This document shows positions 50,208 through 58,303 of a stretch of 64,000 nucleotides of DNA, one piece after another. A model generated the notes under the pieces. It was not told where the DNA came from. It did no database searches and saw only the letters and a program-made list of their open reading frames with translations. Both the position numbers and the translations under genes were made by a program. Source of the stretch: Faucicola sp902506215 (lineage in GTDB: Bacteria > Pseudomonadota > Gammaproteobacteria > Pseudomonadales > Moraxellaceae). Within the stretch, counting starts at the first letter, position 1. Every line of letters starts with the position of its first letter. The stretch is taken from positions 1,984,001 through 2,048,000 of the forward strand of contig CP069437.1 in the NCBI GenBank assembly GCA_016888885.1. The letters are read 5' to 3'.

Positions 50208-51482
50208 ATGACCAAAACAATGACAAAAACTGTATATGTAATTGGCAGTACCAATGAATCAATCAATGCTTGTATTTTGCTTGCCACCCTTGAATACCAA
50301 GTCATACTATTGACCGATGACGATAGCCTTCAGCGGGTCATGAATGATTACCAGTTTGATCGGCAGATGGTGCTACTGTGGCAGTTGTACCAATCTCAAG
50401 GCAACATCGTTACCCAGCCTTTGCCCACCCATGATTTTTCAGCCTATGTCAACGCAGATGATATTTGGTTGTTTGTCGATGGTGTGTCAGCGCAGGCACT
50501 TGACCAATTTGGCTCATTTCATTTTAACCCAACCACCCAGATTATCATCAGCGGTGTCAAAGCTATTGGTGAGATTGAACAATTCGCGCGCAAATTGACG
50601 ACTACTTGGGTGTATTATCTTCCCTTTATTTTTATGAAAGATGGGGCGAATTTTAGTTCTTTTTTCCAAGCCGATTTGGCACTGATTGGTGAAAAAACGC
50701 AAGGCAGTAGCGCGCACAACAACATTTTGCTGTTTTTTATTGAAAAAAGTGACAAGCACTTTATTACTGATATCAAAACGGCAGAATTTGCGCGCAGTAG
50801 TATCATGGGAATGCTGGCAACACGCTTGTCTTTCATGAATGAAATGGCACGTCTCGCCGCCAGTGAACAGGTCAATATCAAACAAGTTGAGCAAATCCTT
50901 GGGCTGGATAAACGCATTGGTAAAGATTATCTCAAAGCAGGTTGGGGATTTGGTGGCAAGTCATTACCGCTAGAATTGGATTTTTTGATTGATAGTTTTA
51001 AGCACAATCAAGTGGAGACGTCGCTGCTCGAGGCGGTAAAATCCATTAATGAAGACCAAAAAGAACTGATTTTCCGTGAATTTTGGCAATATTTTGATGG
51101 CTTTATCGAAAATAAAACGGTGATGATTTGGGGTTCGGGCTATCGTAATGGTACAGGACGCACCACCCATTCAGCGTTTCATCCACTCATTAAATTATTG
51201 TGGTCATACAATATCAAAACGATTGTGTATGCCAACAATACCAAAGAAGAATTGTTAGAGTTATACGGTAATCATCCGCTGTTTTCATTGACCGACGATG
51301 CCTATGCGCCGCTTACGCAAGTGCAAGCGTTGTTTATTGTCAACTGGTCGCTACCGATCAAGCCGGATATCAATCGCTTAAATAACATTGCATTACCCAT
51401 TTTCGATGCAAAAAATACGTTAACCGAACCACAAATTCAGCAGCTCGTTGGTTTTTATACGGGTATAGGCTGTAAAAAATAG
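50208..51482 (+). CDS. UDP-glucose/GDP-mannose dehydrogenase family protein, catalytically degenerate
   Basis: 424 residues with the three-part UGD layout: N-terminal NAD domain, central dimerisation helix (TRLSFMNEMARLAASEQVNI, VEQILGLDKRIGKDYLKAGW) and C-terminal UDP-binding domain (VMIWGSGYRNGTGRTTHS). Catalytic positions are changed. The nucleophile motif, GFGGxCxPKD in active enzymes, reads GFGGKSLPLE (Cys to Ser, Lys to Leu, Asp to Glu). The Lys/Asn pair of the E-x-x-K-Y-x-x-N helix reads Arg and Met. The S-T-V-P-x-G loop reads S-G-V-K-A-I-G, and the N-terminal GxGxxG is reduced to IGSTNES. The frame is intact, starts 28 bp after pgi and ends 8 bp before galE. A new or regulatory function is likelier than UDP-glucose oxidation. 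Confidence 0.8.
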   Translation: MTKTMTKTVYVIGSTNESINACILLATLEYQVILLTDDDSLQRVMNDYQFDRQMVLLWQLYQSQGNIVTQPLPTHDFSAYVNADDIWLFVDGVSAQALDQFGSFHFNPTTQIIISGVKAIGEIEQFARKLTTTWVYYLPFIFMKDGANFSSFFQADLALIGEKTQGSSAHNNILLFFIEKSDKHFITDIKTAEFARSSIMGMLATRLSFMNEMARLAASEQVNIKQVEQILGLDKRIGKDYLKAGWGFGGKSLPLELDFLIDSFKHNQVETSLLEAVKSINEDQKELIFREFWQYFDGFIENKTVMIWGSGYRNGTGRTTHSAFHPLIKLLWSYNIKTIVYANNTKEELLELYGNHPLFSLTDDAYAPLTQVQALFIVNWSLPIKPDINRLNNIALPIFDAKNTLTEPQIQQLVGFYTGIGCKK

Positions 51483-51490
51483 GCAAAAAG

Positions 51491-52525
51491 ATGACAAATC
51501 AAAGCAAAAAAATCTTAGTGACTGGCGGTGCAGGCTATATCGGCTCACATACGTTAATTGAGCTAATTGCTGCAGGATTCACCCCCGTGGTGTATGATAA
51601 TTTATCCAATAGTAGTCCAGCCTCGCTGGCGCGCGTCCAGCAAATTGTAGGACAGTCCATTGAATTTATCGAAGGCGATATTTTGGACACACAGCTGCTT
51701 GCCAAAACCTTTGCTGCCCATGACTTCACTGCGGTGATTCATTTTGCAGGGCTAAAGGCGGTCGGTGAATCGGTTGCCAAGCCACTTTGGTATTATCAAA
51801 ACAATGTCGCAGGCACGCTCAATCTACTCGATGCGATGACTAGCGCCCAAGTAAAAAACTTGATTTTCTCGTCATCCGCAACCGTGTATGGTGACCCAGA
51901 AGCCTTGCCGATTGTCGAATCCTCACCGCGTTCTGCGACCAATCCTTATGGGCAAAGCAAGCTGATGATTGAATATATGCTCGAAGACTTGGCAAAATCA
52001 GATAACCACTGGCAATTAATTTCACTGCGCTATTTTAATCCCATTGGTGCCTACCATACCGGAACCATAGGGGAAAATCCCAATGGCATTCCAAACAATT
52101 TGATGCCGTATGTCAGCCAAGTGGCAGTGGGTAAGCTGCCGCAATTAAGCGTGTTTGGCAATGATTATGATACTGTGGATGGGACAGGCGTGCGAGATTA
52201 CATCCATGTGGTTGATTTAGCAAAAGGGCATGTCGCCGCTTTACAGTATTTGCAACAGCAAACCCAGCTCGGATTTGAGCCGATTAACTTGGGTACAGGT
52301 AAAGGAACATCTGTATTAGAATTGGTCAATGCCTTTATCAAAACCACTGGTCAACCCGTGCCTTATAGCATAGCACCAAGACGACCTGGGGACATTGCCA
52401 GCTGTTATGCCAGTAGTGATAAAGCAAAGAGTCTGTTGGGCTGGCAAGCTGAGTTTGATATCGAGCGTATGTGTACCGACACTTGGCGTTGGCAAAGCCA
52501 AAACCCTAATGGCTATGACGATTAA
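51491..52525 (+). CDS. galE: UDP-glucose 4-epimerase
   Basis: 344 residues. Extended short-chain dehydrogenase that interconverts UDP-glucose and UDP-galactose with bound NAD. N-terminal VTGGAGYIGSHTLIELI (GxxGxxG), the Ser in FSSSATVYG, and catalytic YGQSKLMIEYML (Tyr-xxx-Lys). IGAYHTGTIGENPNGIPNNL and RDYIHVVDLAKGH are typical of GalE. It starts 8 bp after the ugd-like gene, so tight co-translation is likely, and ends with a terminator. It could accept N-acetylated substrates (Gne-like); this cannot be judged here. Confidence 0.95.
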   Translation: MTNQSKKILVTGGAGYIGSHTLIELIAAGFTPVVYDNLSNSSPASLARVQQIVGQSIEFIEGDILDTQLLAKTFAAHDFTAVIHFAGLKAVGESVAKPLWYYQNNVAGTLNLLDAMTSAQVKNLIFSSSATVYGDPEALPIVESSPRSATNPYGQSKLMIEYMLEDLAKSDNHWQLISLRYFNPIGAYHTGTIGENPNGIPNNLMPYVSQVAVGKLPQLSVFGNDYDTVDGTGVRDYIHVVDLAKGHVAALQYLQQQTQLGFEPINLGTGKGTSVLELVNAFIKTTGQPVPYSIAPRRPGDIASCYASSDKAKSLLGWQAEFDIERMCTDTWRWQSQNPNGYDD

Positions 52526-52563
52526 GCACCCCTTTAATATTATTGAACATTAACGAATATTAA

Positions 52564-52589
52564 CGACGGTTTTATGACCGTCTTTTTTA
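52564..52589 (+). terminator. Rho-independent terminator after galE
   Basis: GACGGT and ACCGTC form a 6-bp stem with a 6-nt loop followed by T6, about 40 bp after the galE stop. Confidence 0.88.
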
Positions 52590-52771
52590 TGGCTAGGTTT
52601 TATCAAAGATGAGCATTTTTATCATAAAACTTAGCCAAGGTTATGATTTTACTTGACCCTAGGCTCGCTTCAGCGATAATAGGGGATTAGATAAATTATG
52701 ATTTTTATTTGTTTTCACCCTAGTGATTGTTTAGCGAATTTCTTTTTTCTTATTGTCCCATTGAGCCTGTT

Positions 52772-53731
52772 ATGACTGTTAGCGCACCTGAATTTATCCA
52801 TGAAACTGTTTTGCTAAAGGAAACGGTGGCAAGTGTGCTCAATGTAACTGTAGCGGCGCTAGAAACAGGAACCATCAAAAAAACGGGCACCTTTGTCGAT
52901 GCGACATTTGGGCGCGGTGGGCACAGCCGATTGCTGTTAACTTATTTGGATAAAGACAGTCGTCTGCTCGTATTTGATAAAGATCCCCAAGCCATACAAA
53001 CGGCGCAAGCATTGGCAGCCAGTGATGCGCGCGTGATAGTGATTCATGATAGTTTTGCCAAGCTACAGGACAATCTGCAGCGATTAGGGATTGAACAGGT
53101 CGATGGGATTATGGCAGATTTGGGCGTGTCCTCGCCGCAGCTGGATGACGGTAGCCGCGGCTTTAGCTTTATGCGCGATGGTGCGGTAGATATGCGCATG
53201 GATACCACCCGTGGCGAATCGGTCGCCCAATGGTTAAAACGCGTCGATGAAACCGTGCTTGCCGATGTGCTGTATAACTATGGCGAAGAACGACACAGTC
53301 GCCGTATTGCAAGGGCGATCAAACAAATGGACCACTATGATTCTACCCTAGCGCTGGCAGAAACCATCAAACAGGCGCATCCCAATTGGCAAAAAGGCAA
53401 GCACCCTGCCACCCAAAGTTTTCAAGCCATGCGTATTTTTATCAATAATGAACTCGGTGATATCGATAGCTTTTTGGATCAATCGCTCATGGCGCTCAAC
53501 GTAGGGGGGCGCTTGGCGGTGATTAGTTTTCATTCGCTAGAAGACCGCATCGTCAAGCAGTTTTTGCAAAAACACAGTAAAGGTCAATACCCTGAAGATG
53601 CCAATTTGCCGATGCCACCCAAACGCCCAAAACTCCTGTCTAAACCTGAGCGTGTCGCCCCGTTGGATAGTGAAATAAAAACCAACCCGCGCGCCAGAAG
53701 TGCTTGGCTTCGTTCCGCCACCCGACTGTAA
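52772..53731 (+). CDS. rsmH: 16S rRNA (cytosine(1402)-N4)-methyltransferase
   Basis: 319 residues from the ATG at 52772, giving the typical EFIHETVLLKETV start. The frame extends to a TTG at 52727 without a better ribosome site. RsmH methylates N4 of C1402 in the 30S P site. SAM motif FVDATFGRGGHSRLLL, then DGIMADLGVSSPQLDD, GRLAVISFHSLEDRIVK and NPRARSAWLRSA are canonical. It opens the division cluster. mraZ, usually just upstream, is absent; the preceding 180 bp has no frame for it. Confidence 0.96.
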   Translation: MTVSAPEFIHETVLLKETVASVLNVTVAALETGTIKKTGTFVDATFGRGGHSRLLLTYLDKDSRLLVFDKDPQAIQTAQALAASDARVIVIHDSFAKLQDNLQRLGIEQVDGIMADLGVSSPQLDDGSRGFSFMRDGAVDMRMDTTRGESVAQWLKRVDETVLADVLYNYGEERHSRRIARAIKQMDHYDSTLALAETIKQAHPNWQKGKHPATQSFQAMRIFINNELGDIDSFLDQSLMALNVGGRLAVISFHSLEDRIVKQFLQKHSKGQYPEDANLPMPPKRPKLLSKPERVAPLDSEIKTNPRARSAWLRSATRL

Positions 53732-53839
53732 AAGTAGCCGTTTTTGTAACATGATATTTATAACAAACAATAAAAAGCGATTGCATTAACCAAACTTAGA
53801 TGGCTTGCGTTATAATGACTTGTTTTATCTTGATACCCT

Positions 53840-53873
53840 GCTCTTTGATATAAAAAGCTCTTTGATATAAAAA
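53840..53873. repeat. Exact 17-bp tandem duplication at the ftsL start
   Basis: GCTCTTTGATATAAAAA occurs at 53840-53856 and 53857-53873. The last base of the second copy is the A of the first ftsL ATG. Confidence 0.92.
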
Positions 53874-54421
53874 TGCCAAAATCTCAGCCCCTGCCTCCCA
53901 TGACGAGTAACCCCATGTCAAATGGCCGCGATAACCAAAATTCGCCGAAAAAAACGCGTCTTTTCTCCGCCAAAAATAACCATGCAACGGTAAAAAATAA
54001 CACGACGATGAAAAAAAGCAGTGAAGGCTTGGGTGCCAGTATTAGCGAGATGCTCGATACTGAGTATCGCGGTGTTAGTCTATATACGGTTGCGATGATG
54101 CTATTAGTGATTGCGATTTTGTGGACAGGGGTGAGCGTCGTCGAGCAAATCCAAACTTATCACCAACAATATGGCGAGCTGCAAAAACTCAAAAAACAAT
54201 TTCGCCAGCTGCAAATGGAACACCAACGTATGCTGATTGAGCAGCAAACCTTTAGCGCTACCCCGCAAGTGACCAAACGCGCGGTGACCGAGCTCAATAT
54301 GTTTTACCCTAACTTGTCCGATCGTATGATTATTCACGACAACAAAGTCACGGTATTTACTAGTGACGCCGGCAGCAACGAGTCAAACACTCCAGCTATC
54401 AATCCAGAAACGCAGCATTGA
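53873..54421 (+). CDS. ftsL: Cell division protein FtsL
   Basis: 182 residues in the longest form. ATGs at codons 10 and 15 are alternatives, the latter with a GAG about 8 bases upstream. FtsL is a bitopic divisome protein of the FtsQLB complex. A long basic cytoplasmic N-terminus (about 1-65) precedes a membrane segment (LYTVAMMLLVIAILWTGVSV, about 70-89) and a periplasmic leucine-zipper-like coiled coil (about 92-125). Its sequence is weakly conserved, so identity rests on topology and position between rsmH and ftsI. The N-terminus is longer than the E. coli form (121 residues in all). Confidence 0.85.
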   Translation: MPKSQPLPPMTSNPMSNGRDNQNSPKKTRLFSAKNNHATVKNNTTMKKSSEGLGASISEMLDTEYRGVSLYTVAMMLLVIAILWTGVSVVEQIQTYHQQYGELQKLKKQFRQLQMEHQRMLIEQQTFSATPQVTKRAVTELNMFYPNLSDRMIIHDNKVTVFTSDAGSNESNTPAINPETQH

Positions 54422-54433
54422 TGAGGCAACCGC

Positions 54434-56503
54434 TTGACTACTCGCAATAAAAAATCGATAACCACCAAAGTCGCCAATGCCATATCAGGGCGACCCACCA
54501 AAGTGCCTGTGCTTAAAGTCACTGCCCCTAAAATCAATGCGTCAAAGCGTCGTAGTGGTGCCTCACGCCAAGGCAGTATCGAAGAAGATGCCATTCGCTT
54601 TAAGTCCATTTGGATAGCGATGGGGTTGGTGTTTGTGGCGATTTTTGGACGATTGGCATACATCCAAGTCATTAATAAGTCCTACTATCAAGGTAAAGGT
54701 AATTCGCTCATTACCACCATCAAAAAAGAGCCGTCTTACCGGGGTATGATCACCGACCGCAATAACATGCCGCTTGCGATTTCAGCCCCGTTAACCTCGG
54801 CGTACTTTAGTCCGCATGATTATGCGGTTGAATACTATGAGCTCAAAGCGCGCCAGCAAGAATTGCAAAAGTCTAAACCGAGCAAATCAGTCAGTCGCGA
54901 GCTTGAGCGGGTTGCAAAACGCTTGCAGAACATGGATTTAGCCAAACTTTCGGCATTGACAGGCATTAGCGTCAGCGAATTTAAAAATGCGGTGCGTATC
55001 AATGACAACATTAATCTTGCCGATAAAGAGGCAATCAAAGCTGTATTGCCCACGGGCGCAGGGTCGCATTATTTTCCATTAATGAAAAATGTGCAACCTG
55101 AAGCAGCACAGCCACTCATTGATGCCAATTTTGCTGGGGTCAGTACCGACACGTTTTATCAGCGCTACTATCCACAGCCACAGCCCAATGCCCAATTATT
55201 GGGCTTTATGGCGCGTACCAATCTGGCAGATGGCACGCATTACCAAGGGCAAGCTGGGGTAGAGCGCGTATTTAATGACATGCTATCGGGCAAAGATGGC
55301 GAAGTCATGGTCATGCGTGATGCCAAAAACAACAGCATTAAAGAAATCGAACAAGTCAAACCTGAGGTCGCTGGCAAGGATTTACAATTAACCGTTGATT
55401 CACGGCTACAATATATCTTGTACCAAGAACTTGAAAAAGTCGGGCGTATGCAGCAAGCGCGCTGGGCAGCGGGTATGATTGTTGATGTTAACTCCGGTGA
55501 AGTGATGGCGATGTCCAACTGGCCTTCGTTTAATGCCAATGACTTAAATAGCTTATCCAATGAAAACCAGCGTAACCATGCCTTGATGGATGTATTTGAA
55601 CCCGGTTCGGTGATGAAACCTATCACTGTTGCCACGGGTTTAAAGTCAGGACAGTACAATGCCAACTCGCTGGTTAACACCAGTCCAGGGAGCATGGTGG
55701 TACAAGGGCATACTATTCGTGACCATGGCAATTTAGGCACTATTAGTCTGCGTACTCTACTGCAAAAATCGAGTAATATCGGCTCAGCAAAAATTGCCCT
55801 TTCTTTGCCTGCCACCGTGATGAGTGATACGCAAAAAGCCTTTGGGTTTGGCGCAAAAACCAACCTAAAATTACCCGGTGAGTCCGCAGGTTTAGTGCCA
55901 ACGCCTGAGCAAAATGAAATCGCACGCCGCGCAACTGTGTCGTACGGTTACGGTCTGCAAGTCACACTAGCGCAGCTTGCGCAAGCTTACAGTGTGTTAG
56001 GTGCAGGGGGTGTGATGCATCCGTTGACGATCCTTAAAAGTACCCGTGATAACGCGCTCAATAGCAGTAGTACCAATAATGTCTCCGTCCCTTTTGCCAA
56101 ACCTGCCGCCAAGCAAGTCATCAAAACCAGCGATGCCCTTACCATTGTCGATATGATGACGTCAGTCACTGAGCCTGGTGGTACGGCAACCTTAGCCGCT
56201 ATCGATGGCTATCGTGTGGCGGGTAAAACAGGTACGGCAAGACGCACCAATCCTAAAGGCGGCTACTATGATGACCAATACCGCACCGCGTTTGTCGGTA
56301 TTGCCCCTGCTTCCAATCCGCGTTTTGTGGTCGCCATCATGGTTGAAGACCCGCGTGTTGACAAATTTGGTGGTTTGGTGGCAGCACCCGTGTTCCGCAG
56401 TGTGATGAAAGAAGCCTTGCGTTTGTACAATGTACCATTTGACAAGCCGCTATCGGGTAAAGAAACCACTGCCACCAGCATCGAAAGTGTCAATGACTTA
56501 TAA
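54434..56503 (+). CDS. ftsI: Peptidoglycan D,D-transpeptidase FtsI (PBP3)
   Basis: 689 residues, longer than the 588 of E. coli. It cross-links septal peptidoglycan. The start is a TTG at 54434 with GAGG 7 bases upstream, 12 bp after ftsL. Basic cytoplasmic N-terminus (about 1-55), one membrane segment (SIWIAMGLVFVAIFGRLAYI, about 58-77), PBP dimerisation domain, and transpeptidase domain with FEPGSVMKP (SxxK Ser), KSSNIG (SxN) and AGKTGTARR (KTG). An extra segment of about 100 residues (about 130-235, Lys/Gln-rich) in the pedestal domain is longer than in enterobacteria. It overlaps or nearly abuts murE. Confidence 0.96.
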   Translation: MTTRNKKSITTKVANAISGRPTKVPVLKVTAPKINASKRRSGASRQGSIEEDAIRFKSIWIAMGLVFVAIFGRLAYIQVINKSYYQGKGNSLITTIKKEPSYRGMITDRNNMPLAISAPLTSAYFSPHDYAVEYYELKARQQELQKSKPSKSVSRELERVAKRLQNMDLAKLSALTGISVSEFKNAVRINDNINLADKEAIKAVLPTGAGSHYFPLMKNVQPEAAQPLIDANFAGVSTDTFYQRYYPQPQPNAQLLGFMARTNLADGTHYQGQAGVERVFNDMLSGKDGEVMVMRDAKNNSIKEIEQVKPEVAGKDLQLTVDSRLQYILYQELEKVGRMQQARWAAGMIVDVNSGEVMAMSNWPSFNANDLNSLSNENQRNHALMDVFEPGSVMKPITVATGLKSGQYNANSLVNTSPGSMVVQGHTIRDHGNLGTISLRTLLQKSSNIGSAKIALSLPATVMSDTQKAFGFGAKTNLKLPGESAGLVPTPEQNEIARRATVSYGYGLQVTLAQLAQAYSVLGAGGVMHPLTILKSTRDNALNSSSTNNVSVPFAKPAAKQVIKTSDALTIVDMMTSVTEPGGTATLAAIDGYRVAGKTGTARRTNPKGGYYDDQYRTAFVGIAPASNPRFVVAIMVEDPRVDKFGGLVAAPVFRSVMKEALRLYNVPFDKPLSGKETTATSIESVNDL

Positions 56504-56522
56504 CAACCCTATGGAAAAAGCT

Positions 56523-58085
56523 ATGATTACGTTGCAACCGATGATGTCTGCGCTATCACTACCAGAAAACGTGCGACAACTGTTAAACCCTGTCATGAAT
56601 CAACCATTTGGGCAGTTTGTGGTCGATAGCCGTCAAGTGGGTCAGGGTGATGTATTTGTATTGCTAAAGAGTCAAAACGCGACCGACAGCATCGATTTAG
56701 AAAAAGTTGCAGGTTATCTTACCCAAGTCGCAAACAAAGCGGCGTTTGTGTTGTCAGAAATTGATGTATCCGCGATCCAGTCGCAGTTTACGTTACCGAT
56801 TATTTATTTGCCCAGCATTCGTGATTTTTTAGGTTCTTTGATTCAAACCAGTTTGCAACAGCAACATCCCACCAAGTTACCGGCGGTCATCGCGGTGACA
56901 GGCACCAATGGCAAGACCACGGTAAGCCAACTGGTCGCCCAACTCATCAGTCAATCGGGCATCAAAACTGCGGTGATGGGCACGGCAGGTAATGGGGTTT
57001 TGCCAAATTTAACCCCAAGTACCCACACTACCCTAGAAGTGTTTAATCTGCAACATGCGATTGATGATTTTGCCAAGCAAGGCGTACAAGCCTTAGCCAT
57101 TGAAGCCAGCTCTCACGGGTTGCACCAGCAGCGGCTGCAAGGCGTACCCATCAACGTGGCGATATTTACCAATTTAAGTCGTGATCATCTCGACTATCAT
57201 ACTGACATGGAAGATTATGCGCGGGCGAAAGCGCGACTGTTTGCTAAAGCACATTTTCCCACCCTCACTCACGCGATTATTAATTTAGATGATGAATTTA
57301 GTGAATTGATGATTGAGGCAGCCAACGCATCCCATTTAACCGTGTGGACGTATAGCTTGACCAATGACAAAGCCGATTTTTTTGCCAAAACCATCCTGCC
57401 TAGTTTGCAAGGGGGTGATTTGACCATTGCTCTTCCAAAAGCTGTTATGCCACAAAGTGAATTAACGGTGAACAGTCCACTGTTAGGGCGATTTAATGTG
57501 GCCAATTTGCTGGCGAGTATCGCAGGCGCCTTCGCGTTATCGCAAAGTGCCGCGATGGGATTGAGTGTGGCGCAAATCCAAGCGGCAGTGCCAACGCTTC
57601 GCGGCGCCACAGGTCGTATGGAGCGGGTGCCATCGACCAGTAGCTGTTTTATCGTGGATTATGCGCATACGCCAGATGCGCTAGAGCAGGTGTTGACCAG
57701 TTTAAAATCGCACTGTACAGGTGAGCTGTGGGCGGTATTTGGCTGTGGTGGTGACCGTGATAAAGGTAAACGTCCACTGATGGCGCAAGCAGGACTGCGC
57801 CTAGCTGACAAAGTGATTTTGACTGCCGATAACCCACGCAGTGAAGACCCCAACGCGATTTTGAACGACATGCAAGCGGGCATGACTTGTGAGCAGCACT
57901 ATCAAGCCATTATCGAGCCAGACCGTCAAAAGGCGATTGAATATGCGGTGCAACATGCCAAGCCTAACGATATCGTGGTGATTGCAGGTAAAGGGCATGA
58001 AACCTATCAAGAAATCAAAGGGGTACGCCACGACTTTGATGATAAAGTGGTGGTAAAAAACGCCATTGACAAATTTGGCAAATAA
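56523..58085 (+). CDS. murE: UDP-MurNAc-L-Ala-D-Glu:meso-diaminopimelate ligase
   Basis: 520 residues from the ATG at 56523, which has GGAAAAAG upstream. ATGs at 56511 and 56493 (overlapping ftsI) are possible. It adds meso-diaminopimelate to the peptidoglycan precursor in the cytoplasm. ATP site AVTGTNGKTTVSQLV, carbamylated-Lys region SRDHLDYHTDMEDYARAKAR, and the substrate motif DNPRSEDP, which specifies meso-A2pm over Lys. GCGGDRDKGKRPLM is also typical. It is followed by a decayed phosphatase fragment and repeats before murF. Confidence 0.96.
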   Translation: MITLQPMMSALSLPENVRQLLNPVMNQPFGQFVVDSRQVGQGDVFVLLKSQNATDSIDLEKVAGYLTQVANKAAFVLSEIDVSAIQSQFTLPIIYLPSIRDFLGSLIQTSLQQQHPTKLPAVIAVTGTNGKTTVSQLVAQLISQSGIKTAVMGTAGNGVLPNLTPSTHTTLEVFNLQHAIDDFAKQGVQALAIEASSHGLHQQRLQGVPINVAIFTNLSRDHLDYHTDMEDYARAKARLFAKAHFPTLTHAIINLDDEFSELMIEAANASHLTVWTYSLTNDKADFFAKTILPSLQGGDLTIALPKAVMPQSELTVNSPLLGRFNVANLLASIAGAFALSQSAAMGLSVAQIQAAVPTLRGATGRMERVPSTSSCFIVDYAHTPDALEQVLTSLKSHCTGELWAVFGCGGDRDKGKRPLMAQAGLRLADKVILTADNPRSEDPNAILNDMQAGMTCEQHYQAIIEPDRQKAIEYAVQHAKPNDIVVIAGKGHETYQEIKGVRHDFDDKVVVKNAIDKFGK

Positions 58086-58099
58086 CTTAGCCTAGCATC

Positions 58100-58213
58100 A
58101 TGAAAAAAATCTACCTAATCCGTCATGCCCAAAGCGAGTCCAATGCAGGGCAAGCAGTGCGCCCCAATCATGCCATCAATCTTACTGACATTGGCAAGAC
58201 GCAAGCGCAATGA
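58100..58213 (+). pseudogene. N-terminal fragment of a histidine phosphatase (phosphoglycerate mutase family)
   Basis: A 37-codon frame begins ATGAAAAAAATC at 58100 and encodes KKIYLIRHAQSESNAGQ, then LTDIGKTQAQ, before a TGA. The catalytic RHxxSxxN motif and the L-T-x-x-G-x-x-Q-A segment are exactly the first 40 residues of histidine phosphatase/phosphoglycerate mutase proteins, which normally exceed 150 residues. The remaining about 90 bp to murF show no further homology. It is a truncated remnant of a gene once lying between murE and murF, or a copied fragment. Confidence 0.8.
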
Positions 58214-58246
58214 TGGGCAAGATGACGAGATTCGCTAGTAATAAAC

Positions 58247-58302
58247 TATAAAGAGACCCCAATAAAGAGACCCGAATAAAGAGACCTCAATAAAGAGAAG
58301 AC
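58247..58302 (+). repeat. Four 14-bp tandem repeats forming the murF ribosome-binding region
   Basis: Units TATAAAGAGACCCC, AATAAAGAGACCCG, AATAAAGAGACCTC and AATAAAGAGAAGAC are contiguous, the last ending one base before the murF ATG. Each contains AAGAGA, a Shine-Dalgarno-like core, so the murF ribosome site belongs to an expanded repeat. Confidence 0.9.
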
Positions 58303-58303
58303 A

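Noticed and set aside
50208..51482. Annotation as a functional ugd
   Set aside because: The nucleophile Cys and partner residues are replaced, so the name would imply an activity the sequence does not support.
58247..58302. Possible CRISPR-like array
   Set aside because: The 14-bp units are contiguous with no spacers and no cas genes are present. It is a simple tandem repeat.
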